DNA of 31,282 nucleotides from contig JALSSM010000437.1 of assembly GCA_026984275.1 (NCBI GenBank), positions 1-31,282 of the forward strand, given 5' to 3'. The first letter of the stretch is position 1. Each line of letters begins with the position of its first letter. The notes beneath the pieces were generated by a model. It did no database searches. It had not been told where the DNA came from and saw only the letters and a list, made by a program, of their open reading frames with translations. The position numbers and the translations under genes were made by a program. Shown here piece by piece: positions 7,813 through 16,286 of the stretch. This stretch comes from Gammaproteobacteria bacterium. Lineage in GTDB: Bacteria; Pseudomonadota; Gammaproteobacteria; CAJXQU01.

Positions 7813-8615
7813 CCGATACAGATGATCAATTCGGACTTTTCACTGACGTCCAGGACAAGGCTATTTATGAGTTGCCCATCAACGAGCGCATCAGAAACTT
7901 TCTGCGTCTTGAGTTTCTGTTTCAGATTGCGGACGATTCAATGGAAAAAACGGCAGAATGGGACAGTCGCCAGTGTGTCAGCAGCCTGATTGAGGTCAGC
8001 GAACTCATTTCCCGTACCGATATAAAAAAGGAACTGGTCAAAGAACTGGATCGATATATAAAACTCTTCCAGACTTTTCAGAAAAACCCTGATGTCGATG
8101 ACAAGATACTCGATGAAATGCTCCATAATCTACAGGACTCATACCATCAGTTGACTAACCCGTCATACCATCCTGGACAGCTATTACAACAGGATGAGCT
8201 GATCGCCTCGATCAGGCAACGCATTTCAATCGCTGGCGGAACCTGCAATTTCGATTTACCGGCTTACCATCACTGGTTAAGAAAAAGTACCAGTGAACGG
8301 AAATTCCAGCTTAATCGCTGGGCTGCTGATCTGAACTATATGCGCGATGCCATTAAACTGGTATTGATCATTTTAAGAACCGGCTCTGAAACAACTAAAG
8401 AGTCGGCCACAGATGGGTTTTTTCAATATTCCATCGATCAGAATCGACCAGCACAACTCATCCGTATCCTGTTGCCCATTAATGATCCATACTTCCCTGA
8501 AATCAGTGGTGGAAAACATCGTTTCTCCGTTCGATTTCTGGAGCAAAATAACACTCAGGAACGACCTTCGCAGATCCAACGAACGGTTGATTTTGAACTA
8601 CAATGTTGTAACTGA
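7809..8615 (+). CDS. zapD: Cell division protein ZapD (FtsZ-associated)
   Basis: A 268-residue cytosolic protein of the ZapD (DUF1342/YacF) family, which cross-links FtsZ filaments at the division ring. The N-terminal YELPINERIRNFLRLEFLF is diagnostic. The helical region (residues about 10-115) and the later RWAADLNYMRDAIKLVLIILR and GFFQYSID segments also match the family, followed by the C-terminal beta-rich part. It overlaps coaE by 4 bases and yacG by 1 base. It acts on FtsZ, encoded in the dcw cluster of this same window on the other strand. Confidence 0.95.
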   Translation: MTDTDDQFGLFTDVQDKAIYELPINERIRNFLRLEFLFQIADDSMEKTAEWDSRQCVSSLIEVSELISRTDIKKELVKELDRYIKLFQTFQKNPDVDDKILDEMLHNLQDSYHQLTNPSYHPGQLLQQDELIASIRQRISIAGGTCNFDLPAYHHWLRKSTSERKFQLNRWAADLNYMRDAIKLVLIILRTGSETTKESATDGFFQYSIDQNRPAQLIRILLPINDPYFPEISGGKHRFSVRFLEQNNTQERPSQIQRTVDFELQCCN

Positions 8616-8809
8616 TGAAAACCTGTCCAACCTGTAAAAAACCAATTAAAGAACCGGTAAGTACCGAAAACAAACAATGGTTACCATTCTGCTGTGAGCG
8701 CTGTAAATTAATCGATTTCGGTGCCTGGCTTGATGGTAGTCATGCCATTCCCGGAGATGAAACCATTGTCCTGCCGGATGATCAGGACGACAGCTTTAGA
8801 TCGCATTAA
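8615..8809 (+). CDS. yacG: DNA gyrase inhibitor YacG
   Basis: A 64-residue zinc-binding protein that in E. coli binds GyrB and inhibits gyrase. The zinc ligands are C4, C7 (CPTC), a cysteine at C26 (FCCERC) and C30. The usual serine after the third ligand is a cysteine here (C27), which gives five cysteines in the zinc region. The downstream KLIDFGAWL matches the family. The tail is acidic. The ATG shares one base with the zapD stop (TGATG). The gene ends the plus-strand block. Confidence 0.93.
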   Translation: MKTCPTCKKPIKEPVSTENKQWLPFCCERCKLIDFGAWLDGSHAIPGDETIVLPDDQDDSFRSH

Positions 8810-8955
8810 CCTGATATCTTACTCAGGAACCATGTGGATGGTTTTGTCCAGTGCACTGCTTTTAGTGACTATCAGGCGGAGATGCGCAGCCATAGCAACG
8901 CCGAGAGTCGCTAAAAGAAGCGTGCTGGATAGCTATTTCTTATCCTGAGTTCAGG
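8810..8955. repeat. Long imperfect palindrome between convergent yacG and the Nudix gene
   Basis: Two 23-base arms, 8848-8870 and 8906-8928, are inverted copies with 18 of 23 positions matching; most differences are transitions. GGCG (8875-8878) and CGCC (8899-8902) continue the stem inside. Outside, ACTCAGGA (8821-8828) is mirrored by TCCTGAGT (8943-8950), and small CCTGA/TCAGG hairpins lie at 8810-8827 and 8944-8955. The right end enters the 3' end of the Nudix gene, including its TAA stop. A two-way terminator or a degenerate inverted-repeat element both fit. No target-site duplication is evident. Confidence 0.6.
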
Positions 8956-9911
8956 TTACCTGGCCAGCCAGATCGGATCATTGCCACACCTTGTGCCCCA
9001 GATTGCCAGGCAAGTTCAAGATCATCTGAACTCATTCCACCCAGAGCATAAACGGGTAGATTAATTTCCTCGATCAATTTTTCAAATGCCTCCCAGCCAA
9101 GCGGATTAGTCTCTGGATGAGAAAGTGTTTTATCAACAGGTGACAACACAACAAAGTCAACACCAATTCGGGCAGCATGTTGTAGTTCTTCAATATTGTG
9201 ACAGGATGCTCCGATCAGATAATTCCGTCCCAAAGGTCGAGCCGCTAAAGCCAGCAAACGTTCACTACTCAAATGCACACCATCCGAACTGAAAGTTTTC
9301 ACATCCTCTGGATCACCATTGATCAGCCAGCGTGCCTGGTATTTTTTACAGAGTTGGTTAAGAGGCTCAGCCAGAGTGTGAATAGAAGATGAAGGTTTTG
9401 TTTTAGAGCGTAACTGAAATAGTTTTATTCCATTTTTCAGACAGGTTTCTACATGGGTCAGAAAAATCTCTGAATCATGATCAGGTTCGGGACTGATCTG
9501 ATAGACAGGCGGTAGATTCAGCGCCGAAATAATCGGTCGATCGGCTTCAGGAAATTCATAGCTTTGCAGTTCATTTAGACTCGCCCAACGAACCTCCTGT
9601 CCTTCCAACCCCTCAGCCATCCCTGACCAGTTTTCGACTAACCAGGTATCGAGTTTGACTGTTTTGTGCGGATAATCATGAATAATTTTTATGAGCTGGC
9701 GACCTGTTTCGATCTGAATACCTGTCTCTTCCAGCAGCTCTCGCTTGAGTGCAAAAAGGACTGACTCGTCCTGTTCAAGCTTACCACCCGGAAATTCCCA
9801 CAGGCCTTCAAGATGCACACCTTCAGGTCGACGTGCGATCAGGATTTCACCTTTTGAATTGACCACGATAGCAACAGCTACGTGGACAATGTCAGGTTCG
9901 ATACTCCGCAT
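8940..9911 (-). CDS. mutT: Nudix hydrolase (MutT-like) fused to a ThiE/TenI-like domain
   Basis: A two-domain cytosolic protein of about 323 residues. The first domain has a perfect Nudix box GX5EX7REUXEEXGU (about residues 43-65) and the MutT-like GLWEFPGGKLE lead-in. It probably hydrolyses oxidised nucleotides such as 8-oxo-dGTP. From about residue 150 the protein resembles thiamine-phosphate synthase or TenI: FQLRSKT, SDGVHLSSE, IGASCHNIEEL, VLSPVDKT, and the phosphate-binding-type YALGGM. The TxTK signature of true ThiE is not intact. The start is uncertain: the ATG at 9911 overlaps argJ by 20 bases, and in-frame ATGs at 9923 and 9929 are also possible; none has a strong ribosome binding site. 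It ends a run from secA and argJ. Confidence 0.88.
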   Translation of the reverse strand: MRSIEPDIVHVAVAIVVNSKGEILIARRPEGVHLEGLWEFPGGKLEQDESVLFALKRELLEETGIQIETGRQLIKIIHDYPHKTVKLDTWLVENWSGMAEGLEGQEVRWASLNELQSYEFPEADRPIISALNLPPVYQISPEPDHDSEIFLTHVETCLKNGIKLFQLRSKTKPSSSIHTLAEPLNQLCKKYQARWLINGDPEDVKTFSSDGVHLSSERLLALAARPLGRNYLIGASCHNIEELQHAARIGVDFVVLSPVDKTLSHPETNPLGWEAFEKLIEEINLPVYALGGMSSDDLELAWQSGAQGVAMIRSGWPGNLNSG

Positions 9912-11076
9912 TGATTTTGACATAGTCATAAGAAAGATCGCAGGTCCAGACTGTTTCACTTGCTGTACCTCTGGCAAGATCAATCGTAACGGTGATCTCT
10001 TTTTCTGCCATCACGGCAGCACCCTTTTCTTCGGTGTAAGTCTTTGCCGGTTCTCCTGCTTCAATCAAACTGACATCACCCAATTTTACTGAAACTTTTC
10101 CAATGTCCAGATCAGAAATTCCAGCCCTGCCAATCGCAGCAAGCAAACGTCCCCAGTTTGGATCCGAAGCAAAAAATGCCGTCTTAACCAGAGGTGAGTG
10201 GGCTATTGTATAAGCAACTTGTAAGGCTTCTTTTTTATCCAGCCCACCTTTCACTCCAATGGTAATAAATTTGGTTGCACCCTCACCATCCCTGATAATG
10301 GCCTGAGCAAGCTCAATAAATACGTGATCGACGGCCTCCTGGAATCGACCAAGCTGATTGATCCTGACCCCAGATCTTCCTGTTGCAATCAGTACACAAC
10401 TATCATTGGTGGATGTATCACCATCAACAGTAATCCGGTTAAAGCTTTTTTCTACTGCATTCTGACAACACTGGTCCAGTAAGTCAGAATCAATATCAGC
10501 ATCGGTTGCGATATAGGCCAGCATGGTCGCCATATCCGGTCTGATCATGCCAGAACCTTTTGCTATGCCAACCACAGAAACTTTTTTTCCTTCAGTCTCA
10601 AAATGAAAAGAGGCCTGCTTTGCGACAGTATCGGTTGTCATGATCGCACGCGAGGCCGCTTCCCAACCATCTTCACTGAGATCCTGAACCGCATCTGAAA
10701 GTGCCTGGTTAAACAGCGCTGTGGGGAGTCGTTCTCCGATCACGCCTGTTGAAAAAGGCAGGATCGCTTCACACTCACAGGAGACTTCATCAGCCAGCAT
10801 TTGACAGGTATCAAGAGCATCCTGATAGCCTTCCTGCCCGGTTCCGGCATTGGCATTTCCGGAGTTGATCAGAAGATAGCGTGGTGATTGAGTTGAAAGA
10901 TGTTGCTTTGCTATGGTCACGGGAGCAGCACAAAATGCATTTTGTGTAAACACTGCAGCAACCTGACTGCCTTCACTGATCTCGATGACAGCAACATCAT
11001 CCCGTTCTTTCTGTCGAATACCAGCACAGGCTGTACCCAGCCTGATCCCGTTTATCAGGAGATCTTTCCGTGACAC
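9892..11076 (-). CDS. argJ: Bifunctional glutamate N-acetyltransferase / ornithine acetyltransferase ArgJ
   Basis: A 394-residue arginine-biosynthesis enzyme that transfers acetyl from N-acetylornithine to glutamate. It is expected to self-cleave into alpha and beta chains before the threonine of the ATML motif, here T184 in DMATMLAYI. The conserved GIRLGTACAGIR, NSGNANAGTG, STGVIGE and TNDSCVL segments are present, and the C-terminus ends in YDYVKINAEYRT as usual. The GTG start lies 22 bases inside the end of secA and has an AAGAAG stretch upstream. No other arginine gene is nearby. Whether the protein also has the acetyl-CoA-dependent synthase activity cannot be told from the sequence. Confidence 0.96.
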   Translation of the reverse strand: MSRKDLLINGIRLGTACAGIRQKERDDVAVIEISEGSQVAAVFTQNAFCAAPVTIAKQHLSTQSPRYLLINSGNANAGTGQEGYQDALDTCQMLADEVSCECEAILPFSTGVIGERLPTALFNQALSDAVQDLSEDGWEAASRAIMTTDTVAKQASFHFETEGKKVSVVGIAKGSGMIRPDMATMLAYIATDADIDSDLLDQCCQNAVEKSFNRITVDGDTSTNDSCVLIATGRSGVRINQLGRFQEAVDHVFIELAQAIIRDGEGATKFITIGVKGGLDKKEALQVAYTIAHSPLVKTAFFASDPNWGRLLAAIGRAGISDLDIGKVSVKLGDVSLIEAGEPAKTYTEEKGAAVMAEKEITVTIDLARGTASETVWTCDLSYDYVKINAEYRT

Positions 11077-13796
11077 TGTTTGTACTTCTTACCTGAACCA
11101 CAGGGGCATGGTTCGTTACGACCGACTTTACGCTCAGTTCTCGTAAACGGTGTTTGTCGGACCTGACCAGCGTTCTTGGCTTCTGAGGGCTCATTCTCTG
11201 ACAACTGGTTTTCAGCTTCCTGATGCTGATATTGAACCGCAGCTGCTTCAGCCTCTTGTTGTCGTTGTCGTTCCATGGCTTCGACATCTTCTTCAGCACG
11301 CACCTGAACATGAGAAAGCATTTTGATCACTTCCCGTTTGATGTTATCCAGTAGCTCTGAAAACATTTCAAATGATTCACGTTTAAATTCCTGTTTTGGA
11401 TCTTTTTGCGCCATACTGCGTAGATGAATACCCTGCCTCAGGTGATCCATAGCAGCCAGATGTTCTTTCCAATGCTGATCCAGGACCTGGAGCATCAACG
11501 CTTTCTCAAAATGGCGTAATGTTTCCGCACCAGCCAACTCTTCTTTTTCTTTGTAAGCCTTGATATGTTCTTCAAGGATCTTTTCCCGTATATTTTCTTC
11601 ATACAATGAATCATCTTCATCCAACCATTGCTGGATCGGAAGTTTCAGTCCTAGCTCTTCTTCAACAGCAGCAGTCAGGCCTTCAATATCCCATGTCTCA
11701 TCAATACTCTGAGGAGTAATATATTCATCAATTATCTCTTCGATCACATCATGACGTATGCCTTCGATAGTTTCAGATATATCATCAGCATCCATCAGAT
11801 CATTTCGTTGTTCGTAAATCACTTTACGTTGATCATTCGCAACATCATCATAATCCAGTAGTTGTTTACGAATATCGAAGTTGCGTCCTTCCACTTTACG
11901 CTGAGCATTTTCTATAGCACGGGAAACCCACGGATGTTCAATTGCCTCACCCTCTTCCATTCCCAGTTTTTGCATCAGGCCGGCGACACGTTCAGATGCA
12001 AAAATACGCATGAGATTGTCTTCCAGCGACAGATAAAAACGGCTCGAACCTGGATCGCCCTGACGACCTGAACGACCACGAAGTTGATTATCAATTCGCC
12101 TTGATTCATGCCGCTCGGTACCGATGATATGTAATCCACCGGACTCCAACACAGCATCATGTCGTTCCTGCCATTCAAGCCTGGCTTTTTCAATCGCCTG
12201 AGTATCTTCTGGATCTAATTTTTCCAGTTCTGCATCAAGACTGCCACCCAGAACAATATCGGTACCGCGCCCTGCCATATTGGTTGCAATGGTGATAGCC
12301 CCCGGTCGCCCCGCCTGAGCAATGATATGTGCTTCTTTTTCATGAAATTTTGCGTTCAGAACTTCATGCTGAATATTTGCTTTATTCAACAGATCAGATA
12401 AATATTCTGAAGTCTCGATTGAGGCAGTACCCACCAGGACAGGTTGTTTTCGTTCCTGACAGTCTCTGATGTCTTCAATGATCGCATCAAACTTTTCTTT
12501 TTGAGTCAGGTAAACCAGATCACCCTTATCATCTCTTAGCATGGGCTTGTTCGTTGGTATAACGATAACTTCAAGTCCGTAGATCTGCTGGAATTCGAAG
12601 GCCTCAGTATCGGCAGTACCCGTCATACCTGAGAGTTTATTGTAGAGACGGAAGTAATTCTGGAAAGTGATCGAGGCAAGCGTCTGATTTTCGTTCTGTA
12701 TAGAGACGCCTTCTTTGGCTTCCACTGCCTGATGAAGGCCTTCAGACCAGCGCCGTCCAGGCATCGTACGCCCGGTAAATTCATCTACAATAACGATTTG
12801 ATCATTCTGTACAACGTATTCAACATCTTTCTGAAATAGGGTGTGTGCACGAAGGGCAGCATTGATGTGATGCATCAGGCTGATATTTGTCGTGTCATAC
12901 AGACTTTCATCTTCACCCAACAGTCCTGCCTCTACCAGTAAATTTTCGACTGTTTCATGGCCCTGTTCTGTCAGATAAACCTGCCTTGCCTTTTCATCAA
13001 TGGAATAATCACCGGGTCCGTCTTCCTCTTCCTGCTTTGTCAGTTTTGGGATCAGTTTATCAACACGTTGATAAATGTCAGTTTTATCATTTGTTGGGCC
13101 AGAGATGATCAGTGGTGTTCTGGCTTCATCAATCAGAATTGAGTCGACTTCATCGACAATCGCAAAATTCAGGCCTCGCTGTACCCGATCTTCTTCTGCA
13201 AAAGCCATGTTGTCGCGAAGATAATCGAAACCGAATTCATTATTTGTTCCGTAGGTAATGTCTGCAGCATAGGCCGCTTTTCGTTGTTCTTTATCAAGAT
13301 TAGCGACAATAACACCAGTAGTCAGACCCAGAAAACCATACAATTTTCCCATCCACTCAGCATCACGACTGGCAAGATAGTCATTGACGGTGACAACATG
13401 AACACCTTCCCCTGAGAGGGCATTAAGATAGGCAGCAAGTGTTGCAACCAGAGTCTTACCTTCGCCTGTTCGCATTTCAGCGATCTTGCCATCGTTGAGC
13501 ACCATGCCGCCGATCATCTGGCAATCAAAATGCCGCATGCCCAGAGAACGTTTACCTGCTTCTCGAACAACGGCAAATGCTTCAGGTAAGAGTGAATCCA
13601 GTGTTTCACCATTCTCAAGTCGATCACGAAATTCCTGTGTCTTGTTTTTTAATTCGTCATCACTTAATGCTGAGATCTCATCATCAAAAGCGTTGATCTT
13701 TGAGACAACTCTGTTCAGTTTTTTTAAGACACGATTATTACGACTGCCGAAAATGCGGCTCATCAGACCGCCGAAAGAAGATCGGTTATTTGACAT
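11055..13796 (-). CDS. secA: Preprotein translocase ATPase SecA
   Basis: A 913-residue motor ATPase that pushes unfolded preproteins through SecYEG. Walker A MRTGEGKT is near residue 102. The DEVDSILIDEARTPLIISG segment, the GMTGTADTEAFEF block, the helicase-type NMAGRGTDIVLGG and the RIDNQLRGRSGRQGD motif are all present in order. A glutamine/glutamate-rich linker leads to the C-terminal zinc site C897, C899, C908, H909, which in E. coli binds SecB and lipids. Length and order match the gammaproteobacterial family. Its own promoter is likely in the upstream gap; no secM-like arrest gene is present. Confidence 0.98.
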   Translation of the reverse strand: MSNNRSSFGGLMSRIFGSRNNRVLKKLNRVVSKINAFDDEISALSDDELKNKTQEFRDRLENGETLDSLLPEAFAVVREAGKRSLGMRHFDCQMIGGMVLNDGKIAEMRTGEGKTLVATLAAYLNALSGEGVHVVTVNDYLASRDAEWMGKLYGFLGLTTGVIVANLDKEQRKAAYAADITYGTNNEFGFDYLRDNMAFAEEDRVQRGLNFAIVDEVDSILIDEARTPLIISGPTNDKTDIYQRVDKLIPKLTKQEEEDGPGDYSIDEKARQVYLTEQGHETVENLLVEAGLLGEDESLYDTTNISLMHHINAALRAHTLFQKDVEYVVQNDQIVIVDEFTGRTMPGRRWSEGLHQAVEAKEGVSIQNENQTLASITFQNYFRLYNKLSGMTGTADTEAFEFQQIYGLEVIVIPTNKPMLRDDKGDLVYLTQKEKFDAIIEDIRDCQERKQPVLVGTASIETSEYLSDLLNKANIQHEVLNAKFHEKEAHIIAQAGRPGAITIATNMAGRGTDIVLGGSLDAELEKLDPEDTQAIEKARLEWQERHDAVLESGGLHIIGTERHESRRIDNQLRGRSGRQGDPGSSRFYLSLEDNLMRIFASERVAGLMQKLGMEEGEAIEHPWVSRAIENAQRKVEGRNFDIRKQLLDYDDVANDQRKVIYEQRNDLMDADDISETIEGIRHDVIEEIIDEYITPQSIDETWDIEGLTAAVEEELGLKLPIQQWLDEDDSLYEENIREKILEEHIKAYKEKEELAGAETLRHFEKALMLQVLDQHWKEHLAAMDHLRQGIHLRSMAQKDPKQEFKRESFEMFSELLDNIKREVIKMLSHVQVRAEEDVEAMERQRQQEAEAAAVQYQHQEAENQLSENEPSEAKNAGQVRQTPFTRTERKVGRNEPCPCGSGKKYKQCHGKIS

Positions 13797-13830
13797 TTGT
13801 TTAGAGATAAATCCTGGAGATTAAAAAAAT

Positions 13831-13858
13831 ATTATAAAAACATTAAGTTTATTGAAAA
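13831..13858 (-). promoter_or_regulatory. Candidate secA promoter
   Basis: On the minus strand TTTTCA (13853-13858) and a perfect TATAAT (13831-13836) are 16 bases apart, in an AT-rich 66-bp gap directly before secA. This fits a sigma-70 promoter with transcription starting near 13824. It overlaps the T-run of the preceding terminator-like hairpin. Confidence 0.5.
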
Positions 13859-13880
13859 AACTTTAGCCAAGCGGCCTAAG
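13855..13880 (-). terminator. Candidate intrinsic terminator of the M23 peptidase gene
   Basis: On the minus strand CTTAGGCC, loop GCTT, GGCTAAAG form a short stem with one unpaired base on each side, followed at once by six T residues. It spans the TAA stop of the M23 gene. It would separate that gene's transcript from secA. Confidence 0.45.
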
Positions 13881-14807
13881 ATATGGCTTTGGATTAACAG
13901 GTTTTCCTTCCTGTACGACTTCGAAATGCACATGTGGTCCTGTCGAATGCCCAGTTGACCCCATCAAGGCAATTGTCTGGCCTTTTTCTACTTTCTCACC
14001 AACCTTGACTACATTTTTTTCGTTATGCGCATAGCGAGTGACATAACCATGTCCATGATCGATCTCAACCAGATTACCATAGCCTTTCTGTTTCCCGGAC
14101 CATGTCACAACACCTCCTGCAACAGCGTGGATCTCAGTTCCTTTCTTCCCGGCAAAATCTATCCCCTTGTGAATATCATGTTTGCCAGTAAAAGGATCAG
14201 TTCGTTCACCAAAACCGGATGATATCCACCCATTCGCTACAGGATTACCAGCTGGAACAGCGGCCGTTTCCAATTTTTTATCTAACATCATTGAATCCAG
14301 CATACTAAGTTTATGTTGATGCTCATCGATTTTTTCTGACAGTGCTTCCAGAGACTGGATAAAATCAGGGACATTAAACTCCTGCTGATTGGTGGGTTCC
14401 ATTCCACCAATTGCCGGTGTCTGTTCAAAATCAAATTCTTCTGACGCGATACCAGCCAGAGAACTCAAACGTAAACTGGCGGCTTCCAGGCGTGTTACTT
14501 TGGCCTGAATAACACCCAGTCGCATTGCCAGAGTATTCAGATTTTCCTGGGCTTCCACAACCGCTGAGTTAATCTGCAATTTCTGTACATCCATTTCTTC
14601 ACTTAGAGACTGGCTAATATACAACTGATTTTGTGTTTCAGTATTCAGTTCTACCTGCTGTGTCTGATCTGCACCTAAATAGTAACCTGCATATCCTGCA
14701 GATCCCATCAGACAAAGTATGGCGAGTACTGTCAGTGTGACCATTACCCAACCTGCTCTCAAGTGAGAAAATCGCCCATTAGAACTTCCCGTGATCAAAA
14801 TCTGCAT
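13863..14807 (-). CDS. M23 family (LytM-type) metallopeptidase, membrane anchored
   Basis: A 314-residue envelope peptidase or division regulator. A single membrane segment lies near residues 20-45 (VTLTVLAILCLMGSAGYAGYY). A helical, probably coiled-coil region follows (about 55-180). The LytM domain starts near residue 190 with the zinc motif H213xxxD217 in KGIDFAG, the conserved H261, and H292xH294 (HVHFEV). All expected metal ligands are present, so it should be catalytically active, probably on peptidoglycan cross-bridges in the periplasm. It occupies the slot between lpxC and secA where enterobacteria have secM. Its ATG is only 34 bases from that of the divergent dciA-like gene. Confidence 0.92.
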   Translation of the reverse strand: MQILITGSSNGRFSHLRAGWVMVTLTVLAILCLMGSAGYAGYYLGADQTQQVELNTETQNQLYISQSLSEEMDVQKLQINSAVVEAQENLNTLAMRLGVIQAKVTRLEAASLRLSSLAGIASEEFDFEQTPAIGGMEPTNQQEFNVPDFIQSLEALSEKIDEHQHKLSMLDSMMLDKKLETAAVPAGNPVANGWISSGFGERTDPFTGKHDIHKGIDFAGKKGTEIHAVAGGVVTWSGKQKGYGNLVEIDHGHGYVTRYAHNEKNVVKVGEKVEKGQTIALMGSTGHSTGPHVHFEVVQEGKPVNPKPYLRPLG

Positions 14808-14841
14808 AATTTATTGTCCAGCTATGTCAAAATAGTTGTTA

Positions 14842-15312
14842 ATGATCAAAACTCACATTATAAAACTAGAATCAATCATTCAGGATCCGGGTCTGAAACC
14901 TGTGATTGAGCAAGTAAATAAAATAAAAAAAGCTAACAAACGTCTGAAGCATTTTCTACCACACCCACTTTCCGATCATGTCATTATTAGCAATATCAAA
15001 GGTAAGACACTGATTTTACAGACAAGTTCGCCCGCATGGTCAACTCGAACCAATTTCATTGCTACAGAGATACTCAATTATATGCGAAATGAGGGTGGTT
15101 TGGCGATGGTTGAACGAATGAAAGTGAAAGTTATTCCTCCACGGGAGGAATCCAATACTAATATTAATTCGAAGGCCAGATCGGTGGAGCCAATATCAAA
15201 ACATACATCTGATCTGCTCAAATCTGTTGCGTCGGGCATCGAAGATGATGATTTATCAGATGTACTGGAACGATTATCCAGCCATTTTAGAAACGGACAG
15301 GACGCTTCTTAG
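14842..15312 (+). CDS. dciA: DciA-like DUF721 domain protein
   Basis: A 156-residue protein with an N-terminal DUF721 (DciA) domain at about residues 10-105: NKRLKHFLPHPLSDHVIISN, LILQTSSPAWSTRTNFIATE and VERMKVKVIP. DciA proteins help load the replicative helicase DnaB in bacteria lacking DnaC. The position next to lpxC and secA is usual for this gene in gammaproteobacteria. The C-terminal part is polar and probably disordered, ending in a helix. ATG 14842 is preferred; a TTG two codons upstream is possible. Its TAG stop overlaps the TAA of convergent lpxC. It is the only plus-strand gene in the right two thirds of the window. Confidence 0.75.
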   Translation: MIKTHIIKLESIIQDPGLKPVIEQVNKIKKANKRLKHFLPHPLSDHVIISNIKGKTLILQTSSPAWSTRTNFIATEILNYMRNEGGLAMVERMKVKVIPPREESNTNINSKARSVEPISKHTSDLLKSVASGIEDDDLSDVLERLSSHFRNGQDAS

Positions 15313-16220
15313 CCAGCAGGTACTGCCTGCAAAAATGAAATTGGGCTCTTTTCCTGCTCGGAAAACGAAACCAGTTCCCAGGCATCCTGATTAGCCAACA
15401 AAGCTCTTAGCAACTTGTTGTTCAGGGCATGACCAGACTTATTTCCTTCGAAAGCACCAATCAGACTATGTCCCAGCAAATACAAATCACCAATTGCATC
15501 CAGGATTTTATGTTTAACGAATTCATCGTCATAACGCAGACCATCTTCATTCAATACACGATAGTCATCAACAACGACAGCATTGTTCAGAGAACCACCC
15601 AGAACCAGGTTCTTTTCGCGTAATGCTTCTGTATCTTTCAGAAAGCCAAAGGTTCTGGCACGGCTAACTTCTTTAACGAAAGAGGTTGAAGAAAAATCAA
15701 TGGAGGCAAACTTACTACTTTCTTCAAAAAATGGATGATCAAATTCTATTGAAAACGAAACTTTAAAACCTTCGAAGGGTACAAATTTCGCACTTTTGTC
15801 TCCATCTTCAACCATGATGGCTTTTTTAATTCGAATAAACTGTTTAGCCGCATTTTGCTCTTCTATCCCGGCAGACTGGATCAAAAACACAAATGGCCCT
15901 GCACTCCCATCCATGATTGGAACTTCAGCAGCACTAACATCGACATAAGCATTATCAATACCAAGACCAGCAAATGCTGACAGTAAATGTTCAACCGTGG
16001 AAATCGATACATCACCTTTTGCCAAACTGGTTGACATCATGGTGTCACCCACATTTTCTGCATGTGCGGGGATTTCAACAACGGGATCCAGATCGACTCT
16101 GCGAAAGATGATACCTGTATTGGCAGCTGCTGGATGAAGCGTCAAATAGACTTTCTTCCCAGTATGGAGACCAACGCCCGTAGCACGAATAACATTTTTC
16201 AGAGTACATTGTCTGATCAT
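15309..16220 (-). CDS. lpxC: UDP-3-O-acyl-N-acetylglucosamine deacetylase LpxC
   Basis: A 303-residue cytosolic zinc deacetylase that performs the committed step of lipid A synthesis. The zinc ligands are H78 (VEHLLSAF), H237 and D241 (HKILD), and H264 is the expected acid. The substrate-loop motif AAEVPIMDGSAGPF and the region around SRARTFGF are intact. Length equals the E. coli enzyme within a few residues. GGGG stands 7 bases before the ATG. It lies 166 bases after ftsZ as in many gammaproteobacteria and probably has its own promoter. Its stop overlaps that of the convergent dciA-like gene. Confidence 0.98.
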   Translation of the reverse strand: MIRQCTLKNVIRATGVGLHTGKKVYLTLHPAAANTGIIFRRVDLDPVVEIPAHAENVGDTMMSTSLAKGDVSISTVEHLLSAFAGLGIDNAYVDVSAAEVPIMDGSAGPFVFLIQSAGIEEQNAAKQFIRIKKAIMVEDGDKSAKFVPFEGFKVSFSIEFDHPFFEESSKFASIDFSSTSFVKEVSRARTFGFLKDTEALREKNLVLGGSLNNAVVVDDYRVLNEDGLRYDDEFVKHKILDAIGDLYLLGHSLIGAFEGNKSGHALNNKLLRALLANQDAWELVSFSEQEKSPISFLQAVPAG

Positions 16221-16286
16221 AAAGAAACCCCGTTTAACACATGATCCCGCCCGTTTATATTGACGTTCTTTTACATTCCGGAAAGC

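Noticed and set aside
8848..8928. Integron attC site
   Set aside because: Imperfect palindrome of suitable size, but no GTTRRRY/RYYYAAC core sites at the ends and no integrase or cassettes nearby.
13797..13862. secM-like arrest peptide upstream of secA
   Set aside because: The gap is only 66 bp and AT-rich with no open frame; the preceding gene is an M23 peptidase.
14802..14830. Perfect TTGACA (minus strand, 14825-14830) as a promoter of the M23 gene
   Set aside because: No acceptable -10 is found at 15-19 bases; at 17 bases it would fall on the start codon itself.
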